Origin: Lytechinus pictus
Taxonomy: Eukaryota; Echinodermata; Echinoidea; Temnopleuroida; Toxopneustidae
Direction: 5' to 3'
DNA length: 64,000 nt
NCBI RefSeq assembly: GCF_037042905.1
Contig: NC_087247.1
Coordinates: 59,481,920 to 59,545,919, forward strand
Part shown: positions 23,092 through 34,578 of the stretch, in pieces
Layout of the letters: every line of letters starts with the position of its first letter
How positions within the stretch are numbered: the first letter of the stretch is position 1
Made by a program: the position numbers and the translations under genes
The notes under the pieces: generated by a model
What the model was told of the DNA's origin: nothing
The model's input: only the letters and a program-made list of their open reading frames with translations
Databases searched by the model: none

Positions 23092-23865
23092 ACCCTAAAA
23101 GCCCCGGGGAGGGGGGTGGGGATTCCGCCCCCCTCTACATTTTTCATGATAAATCCGCCGCGTGAAATTTTTAAACGGCGCCGCTCGCTGACTTTTTACT
23201 TTAAAATCTTGTACAACTATTGAGACCAAATTTGCGATGCCCGGGTACGCGGTTACGAAATTACACAACATTACGTAAGTGCATGTCAGACCCAAAACTG
23301 CTCAAAAACGTGAATTCATGTACAAATCCAATGCAAATTGTGTATTTAGCCAAAATTCATAAATGTATCATTATTTCTACTTTTACTTATTAAACTTGAT
23401 TAATTTTTTGGTTTATGATCTGGATTAAGTCTGCAACAATTTTCATCAAAAAACAGTAGAAAACAAAAAGTAAAAAAACCAAAGAAATACATAAGAAACT
23501 AATTAAAAAAAAAAAAAAAAAATACATAAGAAAAAAAATTGCGATACCAAATTTTTTTGAAGTACATTTGATCGGGATTCTACATAGAGTCTGTGAATAA
23601 AAAATTAGCAGTTTTGGTGCCGTATGATAGTTGATCAGAGCAAATGATTTATTTCATGCATAAATTGGCATAATTAATTCATTAAATGAAAAATCTTATT
23701 ATTTCAAAAATTTAACCATACATCCTTGTAGATTTTATTACACGCTACCACTGTGCAAATTTTTGTGGCGCTCGTGCGATCGAAGGTGGAGATCTCAGGG
23801 GGGCGAAATCCATCTCCCCCGGCTGTGAGAGGGGTCCAAATAACCCGGCTCTTTTAGGGATAAAC
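23092..23865. mobile_element. CCCTAAAAG-ended MITE
   Basis: The terminal inverted repeat is CCCTAAAAGCCCC / GGCTCTTTTAGGG. The interior holds GC-rich blocks next to each end (CCGCCCCCCTCTACATTTTTC; GGAGATCTCAGGGGGG) and AT-rich sequence between. A related partial copy lies at 18470-18730. The open frame in its left end (23095-23295) is an artefact of the GC-rich block. Confidence 0.65.
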
Positions 23866-24177
23866 TGAAACAAATCAACATCTTGAAATACTCTACGTCA
23901 ATACTTTATATTCATTTTCTCCAAGCAAAAATTGAATCAATATTTAAGGAGCTCAGATACTGATAATATGCATGCCTACTACAGATTTCCTTTCAAATCA
24001 TCAGGAATAAAACTGTGACCCTTTCTGGCCTTCGATCTCTGTATATTTATTCTTTTCATAAAACAGCTGGATACACATACATGTATCTGGGGTCAGCTTT
24101 GCTATTGTTTTGAAATTTATCTCATATCAGCTCAGTAAGTACTACAAGTACAAAGTTTACAAACACTTTAATTTAGA

Positions 24178-25022
24178 TCCCATTCTCATTACCGTCCTAA
24201 AACTAGTTTAGTGGAAACTAGGACACCGTTCTCACTACCTTCCTAAAACTAGTTTGGTGGAAACTATAGTTTAACGTGTAATGAGAACGGTCGAAGCGAT
24301 CTTGGAAGCAATCTTCTAAACCGGTTAAAAAAACCACCTCGCGATGTAGTTTTCAAGATTGCTTTGCCTCGTTAAACTGGTTTTAGCGTGAGGACACAAC
24401 CGTTCTTTGGGAAGCGATCTTTGCACATTTTGAGCGCGCTACTCCACACGACGGGTGTAGAATGCCTACGCTGCGGTTTCGAATTTCCCGCGAAACGTGT
24501 CACCCCACTGAGAGTGTTTCCATAGCAACAAGATTGCTCTACTTGAAGTGATTTTGAAAACAACTTTCGTGTGATCAAATGGGAACGCTAGCAAAGTGAT
24601 CTTCCAAACTGGTTTCCTGAACCGGTTTCCAGTAAACTAGTTTTAGAAAGCCTAATGAGAACGGTGTCCAGTTTAATGTGTAATGAGAACGGTGGAAGCG
24701 GTCTTGGAAACGATCTTCCAAACTGGTTCAGAAAACCACATCGCGATATAGTTATCAAGATCTCTTTGCCACATTAAACTGGTTTTAGCGTGAGGACACA
24801 ACCATTCTTCGGGAAGCGATCTTCGCAACATGGCGCGTGGAGAATACCTATGCTGCCGTTTCAAATTTTGCGCGAAACTGAGAGCATACCCATAGCAACA
24901 AGATCGCTTTCCATGAAGTTTTAAAAACCACTTTTGGGTGATCAAATGGGAAAGCTAGCAAAGCGATCTTCCAAACTGGTTTCAGGTCAAATAGTTTTTA
25001 GGTTTGTAATGAGAACGGTGTC
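24178..25022. repeat. Tandem pair of a GAGAACGGTGT-ended MITE-like module
   Basis: Module 1 (24224-24668) and module 2 (24661-25022) are diverged direct copies. Shared phrases include 'taatgagaacggt.gaagcg', 'ttaaactggttttagcgtgaggacacaacc', 'ccatagcaacaagat' and 'gatcaaatgggaa.gctagcaaag'. The unit ends form inverted repeats (ACACCGTTCTCACTACC against TAATGAGAACGGTGTCC). A shorter terminal piece precedes them at 24178-24220. The open frames inside are not genes. Confidence 0.65.
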
Positions 25023-26364
25023 TTAAACTAAAGTTACCATAAAAGGCCAAGTCCATCTAAACAACAAGTAAATTTGAATTTATAGGAATTAAAAAAGGCA
25101 TTAAAAAATTATCAAAAGAAAATGCAGTTTCACAAAGCACTATTCGGACAGTATAATTTTTTTTTTTAAATTAAATGAACAATCTCTCTTCCAGAGTAGT
25201 AATGTAAACCATGATTTTATTCTACCTTAAAATGTGGATTAAGCATTTAGTACTTTATTCAAATCAAGATATTTGGTGAATCTACGAATAAATAGATATT
25301 TCAAATTTCATGATAAAATACATAGAAAATAGTGCATGTTTGACAACATTGGCTCTCTCATTTGTATACTGTACCACCCATGTTGAGCATACATGTATAC
25401 AGTGTACATTTACAAATGTTTGGAAAAGGTTTTAAGTAAACCTTTACTTACTTTACATCTAATTTATTTCATGCTGTATTTATTTGATTTCCTCTATATT
25501 GATTCAAATCAGCTGGTTGCTGAGGTAGCCTTGATATGACCTTTAAGAATTCATGTCTGAATATGATCGATATGTTCAAACTCAGAGTTACTTGTATACA
25601 GTGTTCAATTAATTGACTTACTCACAACTATTCCAACACAGCCCACCTGCCTTAAATAAATGAAATACAAAAGAGGTTCTACAATTTGCATTATAATGAC
25701 TTACACTGACTCATCTATTCCTTCTTTATAGCATCAGGAAATAAATTGCGTAACTCCTAAGGGAAATAACACAACTCAACTCCATTGTCTAGTTGTGCTA
25801 ACAGAAATAGAGTAAGTGAAACATAATCAATTTTCATGTATAAAACTACATGTATGATTACAAATATTTAGGCCTACCCAAGGCTGCCTTGTGATATTTT
25901 ACATCATAATTATATGATAAAGTTTTATAAATCAAGTTGAATTCATAGCATAATTAACTTGCCAACCCAAAACAAAAAATCAATCACCCAAAATGAATTT
26001 CAGGACATAATTTTCCTGGTATTGCTTCTTATTTTTTAAAAAACTGCTATGTAAAACTTTTCTTTGTGTAGTTTTTTTTTTTACATCTAGGACTGTACAG
26101 AACATAGTCAGAAGCTAACAACGAGAAATGCTTATCAAATTTAAAAAGGAAAATGAAATTAATCCTGAATATTAAGATTTTTATTCAGCTTGAAAACATA
26201 CATTCTAAACTTTAGAATGGCAAAAAACTTGTCAAAATAGATCAACCATAACCCACACAAGAACTTGATTGAATATTAAAGAAATTCAATCAAATACAGT
26301 ACTCAAAGAAATTCAATGAGATCTTCAAAGAGTGAGAAAACAAGAGCTTAAGTTTGGGGCCACT
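25023..26364. other. AT-rich intergenic DNA
   Basis: No gene was seen. A fragment 'aggccaagtccatctaaac' near 25037 resembles the AAAGGTCAAGTCC MITE. Confidence 0.4.
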
Positions 26365-27180
26365 CAAGAATAAAACCACATTCTCATCTACTTTCTTAAA
26401 CCACTTTCATGGAAACTAATTATAGGAAGACTCAGAGCAGTATTGAAAGCAATGGTCTTACGAACCAGTTTGGAAATCTACCTCCCATAAGGGCCATTTA
26501 CATTGGTAGTGAATCATTGCAATAATTCAATCACGTTTCGTGCCGTTTTTCTGAATGAGAACAGAAAAACCGCACAAAACATCGCACGTCGTCTTGCAAT
26601 TTTTCTCTCATCGCGAGTGATCCACTCACGATGATAGAATATTGAATCTAAATGACAGGCTCTTCACGATGTTCTTATCACGTTAAATTATGCACTTCCT
26701 GTCTTCGTTGTCGGTCAAACGCGCATGATTCTTATTCTTATTTTAGACGGTTCGATAATTAGGCCAAATCGGTACTAGACTAAATGGCTAAAATACTATT
26801 GGACGAGTTGACTATACTTGACTGTACTTCACTATAACAAAAACAAACAAACTGACACACCCTTATGGCAAAACCAGGGGGGCGGCTTTGGACGAAAGGG
26901 TGCTTTCCCCTTAACGCGACGCAACGCACCAGCACCCACCCATTCGATACAAGCCCTCAGTACACTCAGTGTGTAGAATGCCTACGCTGCAGTTTCAAAT
27001 TTCATGTGAAACGTGTGAACCCAATGAGAGCATTGCTATAGCAGCAAGATTGCTTTTATGTAAAGGTTTTAGAAACCAGTTCAGGAGATTATTGTGATGA
27101 GAAGGCTAGCGAAGTGATCTTCTAAACTGACTTTGCAAAGTTGTTTAAGGAAGTTGAAGTAGATGAGAATGGGGTCTAAG
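26365..27180. repeat. Third copy of the GAGAACGGTGT module, split by an insertion
   Basis: The left half (26373-26484: 'ttctcatctactttcttaaaccac..tggaaact') and the right half (26965-27180: 'tgtagaatgcctacgctgcagtttcaaatt', 'ctagcgaagtgatcttctaaact', 'tgagaatggggtc') match the 24-kb modules. Between them is a foreign segment. Confidence 0.6.
26485..26868. mobile_element. 384-bp insertion with CCATAAGGG ends
   Basis: It is bounded by the 9-bp inverted ends CCATAAGGG (26485-26493) and CCCTTATGG (26860-26868) inside the third module copy. It is non-coding. No target duplication is evident, so the element assignment is tentative. Confidence 0.45.
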
Positions 27181-28239
27181 ATGAGCACTTTGCAATCTCT
27201 TTGAAACTTCCAAGCAATCTGGATAAAAGGGCTGTCAAAGAAACTCTTGTATCCTTTTTCTTTTAAGTCACGTTATATTTCAAATTTTGACAGCATGAAG
27301 AATTATTCTTTCAGATAAACTAATTTTCTAAGTTTTACTTCTTGAAGACCAAAATAACTATTTTGGTTATTTGGTGACTTTGTTGGTTTGGGTTGGCACA
27401 TCACATTGTCATAGATCTAGGATCTGCATGCTGGAATTGATTCACTGTACCATGAGAACAAGAGCATGGAATTTAAAAGAATTTTTTATTTACATGTACA
27501 CAAAATTTAGTGGTCATTGATAACAATAATAATACATAGCATTTATGAGGCACTGATTATCTTGTTTCCTATTCCATGGTGCACTGTATATTATCCTGGC
27601 TTTTCGTCAGATCATTACCACAAATGGAATCTTTAAATCAAATAAAGAAAACACTATTGTGCACCTGTACATTGGCAGCACCAATATTTTAAAAGTAGGG
27701 AGGGGGGCAAGCAGAAGGCAAAAGACAAATGTTTGGAGGCAAAGGCAAAAAAAAAACTGTATGCAAAAGGGAAGCTTTATTTATTTATGTCTTACATCAG
27801 CATCTTACACTTCCATCAGCTAAATACCATGCAATCAAGTGAGACAATTTTCAAGTTTTGAAGAGCAAAAAAAGTTACATTTCAGAGCGCTTTAAAACTT
27901 TATTCTTCTTCAGCACTAACTTGAACTATAAAATGATTTAATCTTCATCTCTCAAATTTATGAAAGAGGGGAGGGGGCAAATATCCTTCTACCCCCCCCC
28001 CCCCGGTCCTGTCGGAGGGCTCTTCCAAAAGCCAACATAGAGCAATACTCACTAATTCCCCCATCCTGCCAAACCATGCCATGGAAATTGGCAAAAAGAT
28101 CCATTATATTTATATAGCCTATATTTGATAAAACCCAAGTTCAAATAACCTATAAATAACCTCAAATAACCTCTGCTTTTATCATGTACGATATTGGTAA
28201 ATGATAATACCTGGCAAACATTATTATATCCAAGTTTAA
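27181..28239. other. AT-rich intergenic DNA with a SINE-tail-like fragment
   Basis: 'aataataatacatagcatttatgaggcactg' (about 27524-27555) resembles SINE 3' ends seen elsewhere in the window. C/G runs lie at 27989-28003. No gene was seen. Confidence 0.35.
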
Positions 28240-28671
28240 CTGAAAAAAGACTATGAAAGCAATTTCAAAATCTTGATAATTTGAATCTTAAACTTTGGTT
28301 AAGTTCTTAATTAGTTAAAACCAGTTAATTGACCCTAAAGTGTCCTAAAATTACAGTCATCTATTTGTCCATACTTCATAAGCATGTAAATTTTATGGAA
28401 TAGGGACATAAAAAGTTCAAAATTTTCACCTTAGTTATGAGTTTATTTTGATACATTATACTCAAATTTCACTGACCTTGATCATATGTGACCTTAAACT
28501 TTATCAATTCATCAGTTACACTTGATGAGCCTTATAATACGGTTGCATGAAATAACACTTCAAAACACTTAACCTTGGTTAGGATTTGATGTTGATGGTG
28601 CTATCACCTCACTGTCACCATAAGTGCTGTCTACATTAATTATGCTACAGTCTCGCTCTGCTATGCAGGAA
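28240..28671 (+). repeat. AGGTCA-repeat family, diverged partial copy
   Basis: It carries 'ttgaccctaaagtgtcc', 'accttgatcatatgtgacctt', 'cacttaaccttggttaggatttgatgttga' and the family tail 'cagtctcgctctgctatgcagg'. The DR1 motif is lost. Confidence 0.6.
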
Positions 28672-30183
28672 AGTAAGAAAATGTGGAGAAAGAACGTTTT
28701 TTCAGACAAATCTACTAACACTTAAACACAAATGGTTCAATTAGTTTTTTAAAGAAAATCTTCTTTTTTAATTATAAATTGTTCTCACTTTGTCTGATTT
28801 CTCAGACACATTCTAACAGATTATCATTCTGATAACAGAACTGGTTTAGTTCAGCAGCCCAAAGTATTCACTGATTGGGTCTCTGAAACCTTGAGATAAT
28901 AGAAATGTTTGATTAAAGACTTGAGTGATTATCAGTATATATATGTATAGTCAACACAGAAAAAAGCATTAATTACCTGGGTTCATTAAACAAAGCTAAG
29001 TATCAAACAAACAATAGAAAATGACTGGACCTTTTAGTTTCTTGAACGTAAATTTACAGTGAAGGCTACTTGTAATGGGGTGGATTGCTCCACTGGTTAT
29101 AGCTCTGATGACTGGTCAGGATAGATCAGACCCAGCTCAACCAGACACCGTGCTTTGTGACAGTGTACATACATGGTAGTCAGTGATGGTCCAACTCTTC
29201 AGCTCATACAGGTTGAGATTTGAGAGGAAGATTAGCACTTCAAAACACAAAATTCATGGTCTACATAAGGTTTGATTCAGCGCAAACCAACTACAGCTGT
29301 AGTATTTGCATTTTCACTGTTTCAAAGGAATATTGACTGGCTTTGAGGAATATACTAATACCATTATATTTCCCAATATAGTCTCATATTGTCCCCAGTC
29401 TTGGCGAGGATAATTTGTCCATAAATGGACATAGTTTGTCTTGTTTACATGTATTCAACTTACAAAAACTATTTAAAAAAAGAAAAAATTGTATAAAAAT
29501 ATTATTATAACAACAAAGTCAACAATACAATCTTCATTTAGACAATGACAATAAACATATACTATGATTGCTTACATATACAATCATTATAGCAGTATAC
29601 AATTAGGTGATTTGATCATTAAAATGATTTCCGGTTGCATAATCTATCAAGCTGGAGGTCAAATTGAATATGGAACCAGAACGTATTCCTGTATTTTATG
29701 AGAACATGCAGGGTGTGGGTATATTTCTTTTAAAGTTAAAAGTACCGGTACACATATATAAACATAAGATTTTAGGATCAAATGAGGTAGGCTAAATACA
29801 GAATTATCTCTCAAACTAACTAGAATTAGATTAAAGTTTTCATGAACAGTAGGCCCAACCAAGAGATCATTGTCATAGTTACTCCTCTTGAAACAGAGCC
29901 CAAAAAAAAAGTAATAATCTTTTTTTTAAATAATGTAATTTTCCAAAATTGTCGTGAAGTTGTTCAAGTTCTTGATTGTTTTGCCCCAATTCCATCACTT
30001 TTTTGCTTTCCATGCATGCATGTCTGAATGGAATTAGAGAACCTATTGATTGGAAACAATTTCAATTACTATCTCTGACCACTGGAAAGAGGTATTTTCA
30101 ATATCCTCGGTACCATTACTTGTAAATAATTACAATTTAATAGGTGAAGATTTCCATGATGACCTGCATTCAGATTGTAACAT
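28672..30183. other. AT-rich intergenic DNA, nothing recognised
   Basis: No exon, RNA gene or transposon end could be supported. A weak tRNA-like phrase near 29080-29150 is too degenerate to call. Confidence 0.35.
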
Positions 30184-30772
30184 TAAAGGAGAATGAAACT
30201 CTTGGAGCAAGTTAGCTTTTGTGAAAGCAGAAAAATCAAAGAATAAGATCAACAAAACTTTGAGTAAAATAGGACTAGCAATAAAAGAGTTATGAGCATT
30301 TGAATGTCGAGATCACTAATGCTATGGAGATCCTCCCATTGGCAATGCGACCAAGATCTGTGATGTCACACACGTACAACTCTCCCATTCGGACACTGAA
30401 AATATACCCCAAAACATCTCTTTTTGCTCATTCTAATCATATGACAAACGATTCATCAATGATATAATGTTGTGAAACCTCTGTACTTGTCATCTCATAA
30501 AGAAAACACCTAACCTTGTGATAGACTCTATAAAAGTGAGAATATAAGTGAAATAAGTACTAAAGTAATGAGGGAGTTGTACGTGTGTGATATCACATAT
30601 CTTGGTCGCATTGCCGATGGGAGGATCTACATGGCACTAGTGATCTCAATATTCAAATGCTCATAACTTTCTTATTATTCATTCAATCTTCCTCAAACTT
30701 TCAACAATATGTTTCTTTGATTTTTCACTTTAATATGGATTCAGCTAGTTTCAAGGGTTTCATTCTCCTTTA
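30184..30772. mobile_element. AAGGAGAATGAAAC-type TA MITE with ~250-bp arms
   Basis: The left arm starts TAAAGGAGAATGAAACTC and the right arm ends GGTTTCATTCTCCTTTA. The arms are inverted copies over roughly 250 bp ('gatcctcccattggcaatgcgaccaagat' against 'atcttggtcgcattgccgatgggaggatc'). TA on both sides fits a Tc1/mariner-type duplication. It has no coding capacity. Confidence 0.8.
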
Positions 30773-31179
30773 TGTTCAAGGAATAATTTTTCTCACCAAA
30801 TTTGATTAGCATTTTGCTAAAGTTCGGTACAGTAAAATAGATCACAGATACCAGGGCCCCATCGCATTAGGGTCTACAACAATTTCGTTCCGAAAAGACC
30901 GAAGGGCCTGCTACAGGCAGAGCTGCTCTTTCGTAATATCACAGCTGCTGTAAATGTAATTGTTTAACCCATTGCTCAACACTCAGGCTTGCCTTTTAGA
31001 TGAAGAGTTACGTAAGATTGATTACCACTTTTGATCATGTTGATAGCGCTTGAAATTAAATATCTTTATTCTTGGATCCTCTAACCTGTCTAACTAGGTT
31101 TTTCAGAGCGGGTATAAATTAAAACCGCCGTTCAAAATCTGAGGGTTTGATGTAGATAAATGGTTTGTTTAATTTGTAC

Positions 31180-31210
31180 CTTCAATAGGGCACTCAGTCT
31201 ACTCCACTCG
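31180..31210 (-). other. Candidate 31-bp 5' UTR exon of the - strand ASB gene
   Basis: On the - strand, an acceptor catatttcag and a donor GAAG|gtacaaa bracket 31 bases. It would splice to the exon ending at 22076. This rests only on splice-like signals and its position between the CpG-rich block and the coding exons. Confidence 0.25.
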
Positions 31211-31589
31211 CTGAAATATGAAGAACAGTTAGTAGAAGTCAGAACCTATTAACATGATTAAAGATTATAATTTCTGTTGTTTTTTGACAGGTGATACTTA
31301 CCGTAGTACTACTACTAGTCTACGAAGTACAATCAAACTTTGAATTTCCAATTTTGCAGACTTAAGTTTATTCTCCGATTTCTCGCCTTATTGCAACTTA
31401 ATTCACATTCATGTAGATTTTTTTAGGCCTAGAAAAAATAGAATGCTAGATCTACGAAAATGACAAAAATTGACATTGTAGATGTATGTAGACCACACAG
31501 CAGTACTGTAGCACCGTGGCGTAGCTGCTTTTCTCTGCAAATGGCAACTTGAAAGGCAGCAAATTTCTGCAAGTTACATGGAGCTAGCT

Positions 31590-31890
31590 CGAGAGACAGT
31601 AATCCCAGGACTGGAGCGCTCGGCCGGGAGGAGCGGCGTTGCGAGACTGCTATGCAAAGACCCAAAGACCTTATTTATTACGCGTTTCACTGCCCAAGTG
31701 CATCAGACCGACGTTGTTTACGAGGTCAGTGCAGCGTGAACTTGCTAGCCATCGCCAGCGGGGTACAAGCGGTACAAGGTACAGTCGGCGCGGCGGCAAA
31801 GTTCGGTGGTCGTGGTATGTACAATTACAAGTAGCAGAAAGTACCGGTACCGTACCTGTACGTGCAGGTCGACTCACATGCGGTCGATCG
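31590..31890 (-). promoter_or_regulatory. CpG-rich block, candidate promoter/first exon of the - strand ASB gene
   Basis: About 300 bp stand out from the AT-rich surroundings by many CpG dinucleotides (for example CGCTCGGCCGGGAGGAGCGGCGTTGCG and CGGCGCGGCGGC, broken here for length). It is about 9.5 kb upstream of the first ASB coding exon and has no other neighbour on that side. Overlapping open frames on both strands follow from the base composition. The assignment to this gene is inference. Confidence 0.4.
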
Positions 31891-32447
31891 TATTTTTAGA
31901 TCGTAATACTAGTAAACAAAAACATATATGGAGGCGTGGTCAAAGAGGGAGGCGTGGCCTGATGCAGAACAAAATATTTAGGGATCTGGATTTTCAATTT
32001 CTTCCCGATCTTCTTAAAAAGAAGAAATTATTTGTCCTGTATGTTGATAAAAAAATGTCATCAGAAGCCATTAAAAAGTTTATCTCTTTATCTTGAAAGA
32101 CCAAACTATCAAATACATCCTTCAGTAGACTAACGTTAGTCATGAAAAAAAAAATAATATATGCACTTTTTTATTATCTGGTAAATTTGCTTGATATACT
32201 TGTAAAGTTAGTTGGTATACGGTTATATGGTTTTCGTCATTTAATCATGAAAAAAAAATGTGATTTTCCATTGCAAATCATAAAACAGGCCCTTCAAATG
32301 TATAAAGGATAAAATGATAATGAAAGGACAATCCTGTTGTTTGTCGTCAGAATCCTCAACTTCAACAACAAAAATAAAAACTTTGAAATATCAGCCAATC
32401 CCAAGTCCACCTTATATGTTTCTGTTAATATAGAATAAGCCTGACAT

Positions 32448-32612
32448 TTAGTAGACTTGTTAAGAGGTTGAACGCTGCATTTTTTAGTACAAATGTCCCA
32501 TGCACTTGGCATAAATGTTCTTTGAGTCAAAAGAAATAGATTCATCCAAAGAGACACGCTGTATGTATGCAAATAAGCAAGTAATTTACATAAATTTGCA
32601 TATTACGTCGAT
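32448..32612 (-). repeat. Inverted repeat arm, left
   Basis: The reverse complement matches 34400-34578: 'tgcaaataagcaagtaattt', 'agcgtgtctctttggatgaatc', 'tttcttttgagtca' and 'actaaaaaatgcagcgttca'. The two arms flank a 1.8-kb interior holding palindromes. Confidence 0.7.
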
Positions 32613-32929
32613 ATAGTGAAAACAAGTATTTAAGAATAAATTTTTAACCAGAACTGCCCTAAAATTGGAAATAAAGACTTAGGGTAAGAAAGGGAAGAAA
32701 ATTGTCATAAAGTGATTGAGATATCCTTGTTTTTTTATTACCTAATTTACATAAATTATGCAAATTATAATTCAAACAGTGTTTTTTCATGAATCCTAAA
32801 CTGTTTTATTATAACAGCAATTAATACACAATGTCAACATTCTACATTAAAGAGAATATATTAGCGAAAACATCGATATGCTTCATGACAGTATTAATGT
32901 CTTAATTTGCTTAGAAAATGGGCAAATAT

Positions 32930-33140
32930 TATACAGATATTGCCTACCTAGAGTTTGAATATAACATTTTCTCTCCCCGACGGAGTTATATTTTTCCCAA
33001 GGGATTATATTTTGCCCGAAGCGCGCAGCGCTGAGGGAAAATATTATCCCGAGGGGAAAATATAGCGTCGGAGGGGAGTTGAAATGTTATTTATTTAAAC
33101 GATAGACCAGGCAATATCTGTTATATTATATAGTATATGT
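32930..33140. repeat. ~200-bp imperfect palindrome
   Basis: The arms read 'acagatattgcct..aacattttctctccccgacgg' and 'cgtcggaggggagttgaaatgtta..aggcaatatctgt'. The centre (33017-33037) contains the GC-rich GAAGCGCGCAGCGCTGAG. It is a fold-back structure with no coding capacity. Confidence 0.7.
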
Positions 33141-33332
33141 GGATTCGCCATCAGAAATTGCATTCATCATCTGGCTCAAACCCGAAATTCTTGCTACAGC
33201 TCTGATCCATCTACGTCATAATAGATTTTTTTTTTTGAAAATACATCAAACGCGTTCTTCATGCAATCGACGCGTTAACATTAGCGCGTACATCAAATAA
33301 ACTTCCTTGTTACGCAACTTGTATGCAGCGAG

Positions 33333-33402
33333 TGACGTCACCTTAGTGAATATAACGCCGCAATTGAAAATACAACGCAGTATATTCCCTGAGGTGACGT
33401 CA
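33333..33402. promoter_or_regulatory. Pair of CRE-type TGACGTCA sites in a small palindrome
   Basis: TGACGTCA occurs at 33333-33340 and 33395-33402. The DNA between them is partly palindromic ('ccttagtgaatata' against 'tatattccctgagg'). CREB/ATF factors bind this octamer, but whether the sites are used is unknown, since no gene starts nearby. Confidence 0.35.
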
Positions 33403-34220
33403 AAACCTAGAATATAACAAATGCGATCCTCGCAGCTATGGTCACGTGATGGCGTATTGACCTATCACTGATTCGAATCTACATAACCCATGTAATATAT
33501 CAAAATGTAAGACGTGATATTGCGCTAAAACGAGACCAAAACAACCTCTATGTCACAGTCACACTCACGAATCGGACAATAAAGCGATCAATGGTATGTC
33601 ATTCGAGATAACACAATCCCAACACAATAGCTTCCATCGGCTTCTCGTATCGCTTTTGTTGGTGTGTCTGCCACACCGTAATGTATGATATATACGACAA
33701 AATGCATTTCGGTATCGGTAAAACACTATTTGTTTTATTTGTTTCTAATTTGTTTCTCTTGGAAAATTTACAGGAGACATTGCTTTGCAGGTTACTGCTT
33801 TAATGAAGCTCTGGCACATGAATCATGACGAATGTATCCTATACCTCAATCCATATTTTAACTTTATTAAAATATATATCTTTTGGGGACCCCGAAATGG
33901 CAAAACTGCATCCTCCCGGCATTCCCGCTACTTTACAAAACCAGTTTGACTTGTATAATCGACTTGGAAAAGACAGATGTATGAGACATCAGTTAACAGT
34001 TTTTTTTTATTTTTGTTTATTTAAGCCCATGGGAGCCCTCCCAATTTACCCCATCCCCTCTCCGTATTTCGACACTAAATACAAAAATATCGTGTTTTAA
34101 AGCCATCGGTAAGGCAAATTACATTTTTTGGTATAATAAAGCAACTTTTATATCTATATTCTTATATATACATTCATCACTATTGATATTATTATAATTA
34201 TTATTAATATGATTATATTT

Positions 34221-34274
34221 ACTATTATTATCATTATCATTATTATTATTATTATCATTATTATTATTATTATT
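34221..34274. repeat. (ATT)n-rich microsatellite
   Basis: Imperfect ATT/ATC trinucleotide runs. On the - strand they create an asparagine-rich open frame that is not a gene. Confidence 0.75.
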
Positions 34275-34399
34275 GCTCTGCCGTTTGTAATAATGCTCTA
34301 GCACAGTAAATGCTATAACCCAACAGGAGCATGCCTAGGATACCCTTTCCCCTTTTGGTTTTATGTATTAAAAAATAGTTTATTGTCTTTAGAACTCTT

Positions 34400-34578
34400 A
34401 GAAGATTACTTACGACATAATATGCAAATTTATGCAAATTACTTGCTTATTTGCATAGATACAGCGTGTCTCTTTGGATGAATCTATTTCTTTTGAGTCA
34501 AGGAACATTTGTGCCAAGTGGGACATTTGTACTAAAAAATGCAGCGTTCACCCCTTTTTTTGCAGTCAACAAGTCTAC
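34400..34578 (+). repeat. Inverted repeat arm, right
   Basis: Partner of 32448-32612 in opposite orientation. The outer limits are similar in both arms ('caagtctacta'), so the two may be the ends of one 2.1-kb element or simply two dispersed copies. Confidence 0.65.

Noticed and set aside
24372..24945. Two similar - strand open frames
   Set aside because: Their similarity comes from the duplicated non-coding MITE module. There is no domain and no shared frame conservation beyond the repeat.
29060..29230. Possible tRNA-like or SINE sequence
   Set aside because: Only a vague A-box-like phrase is present; B box and stems are absent.
34119..34304. Asparagine-rich open frame
   Set aside because: Product of an ATT microsatellite.
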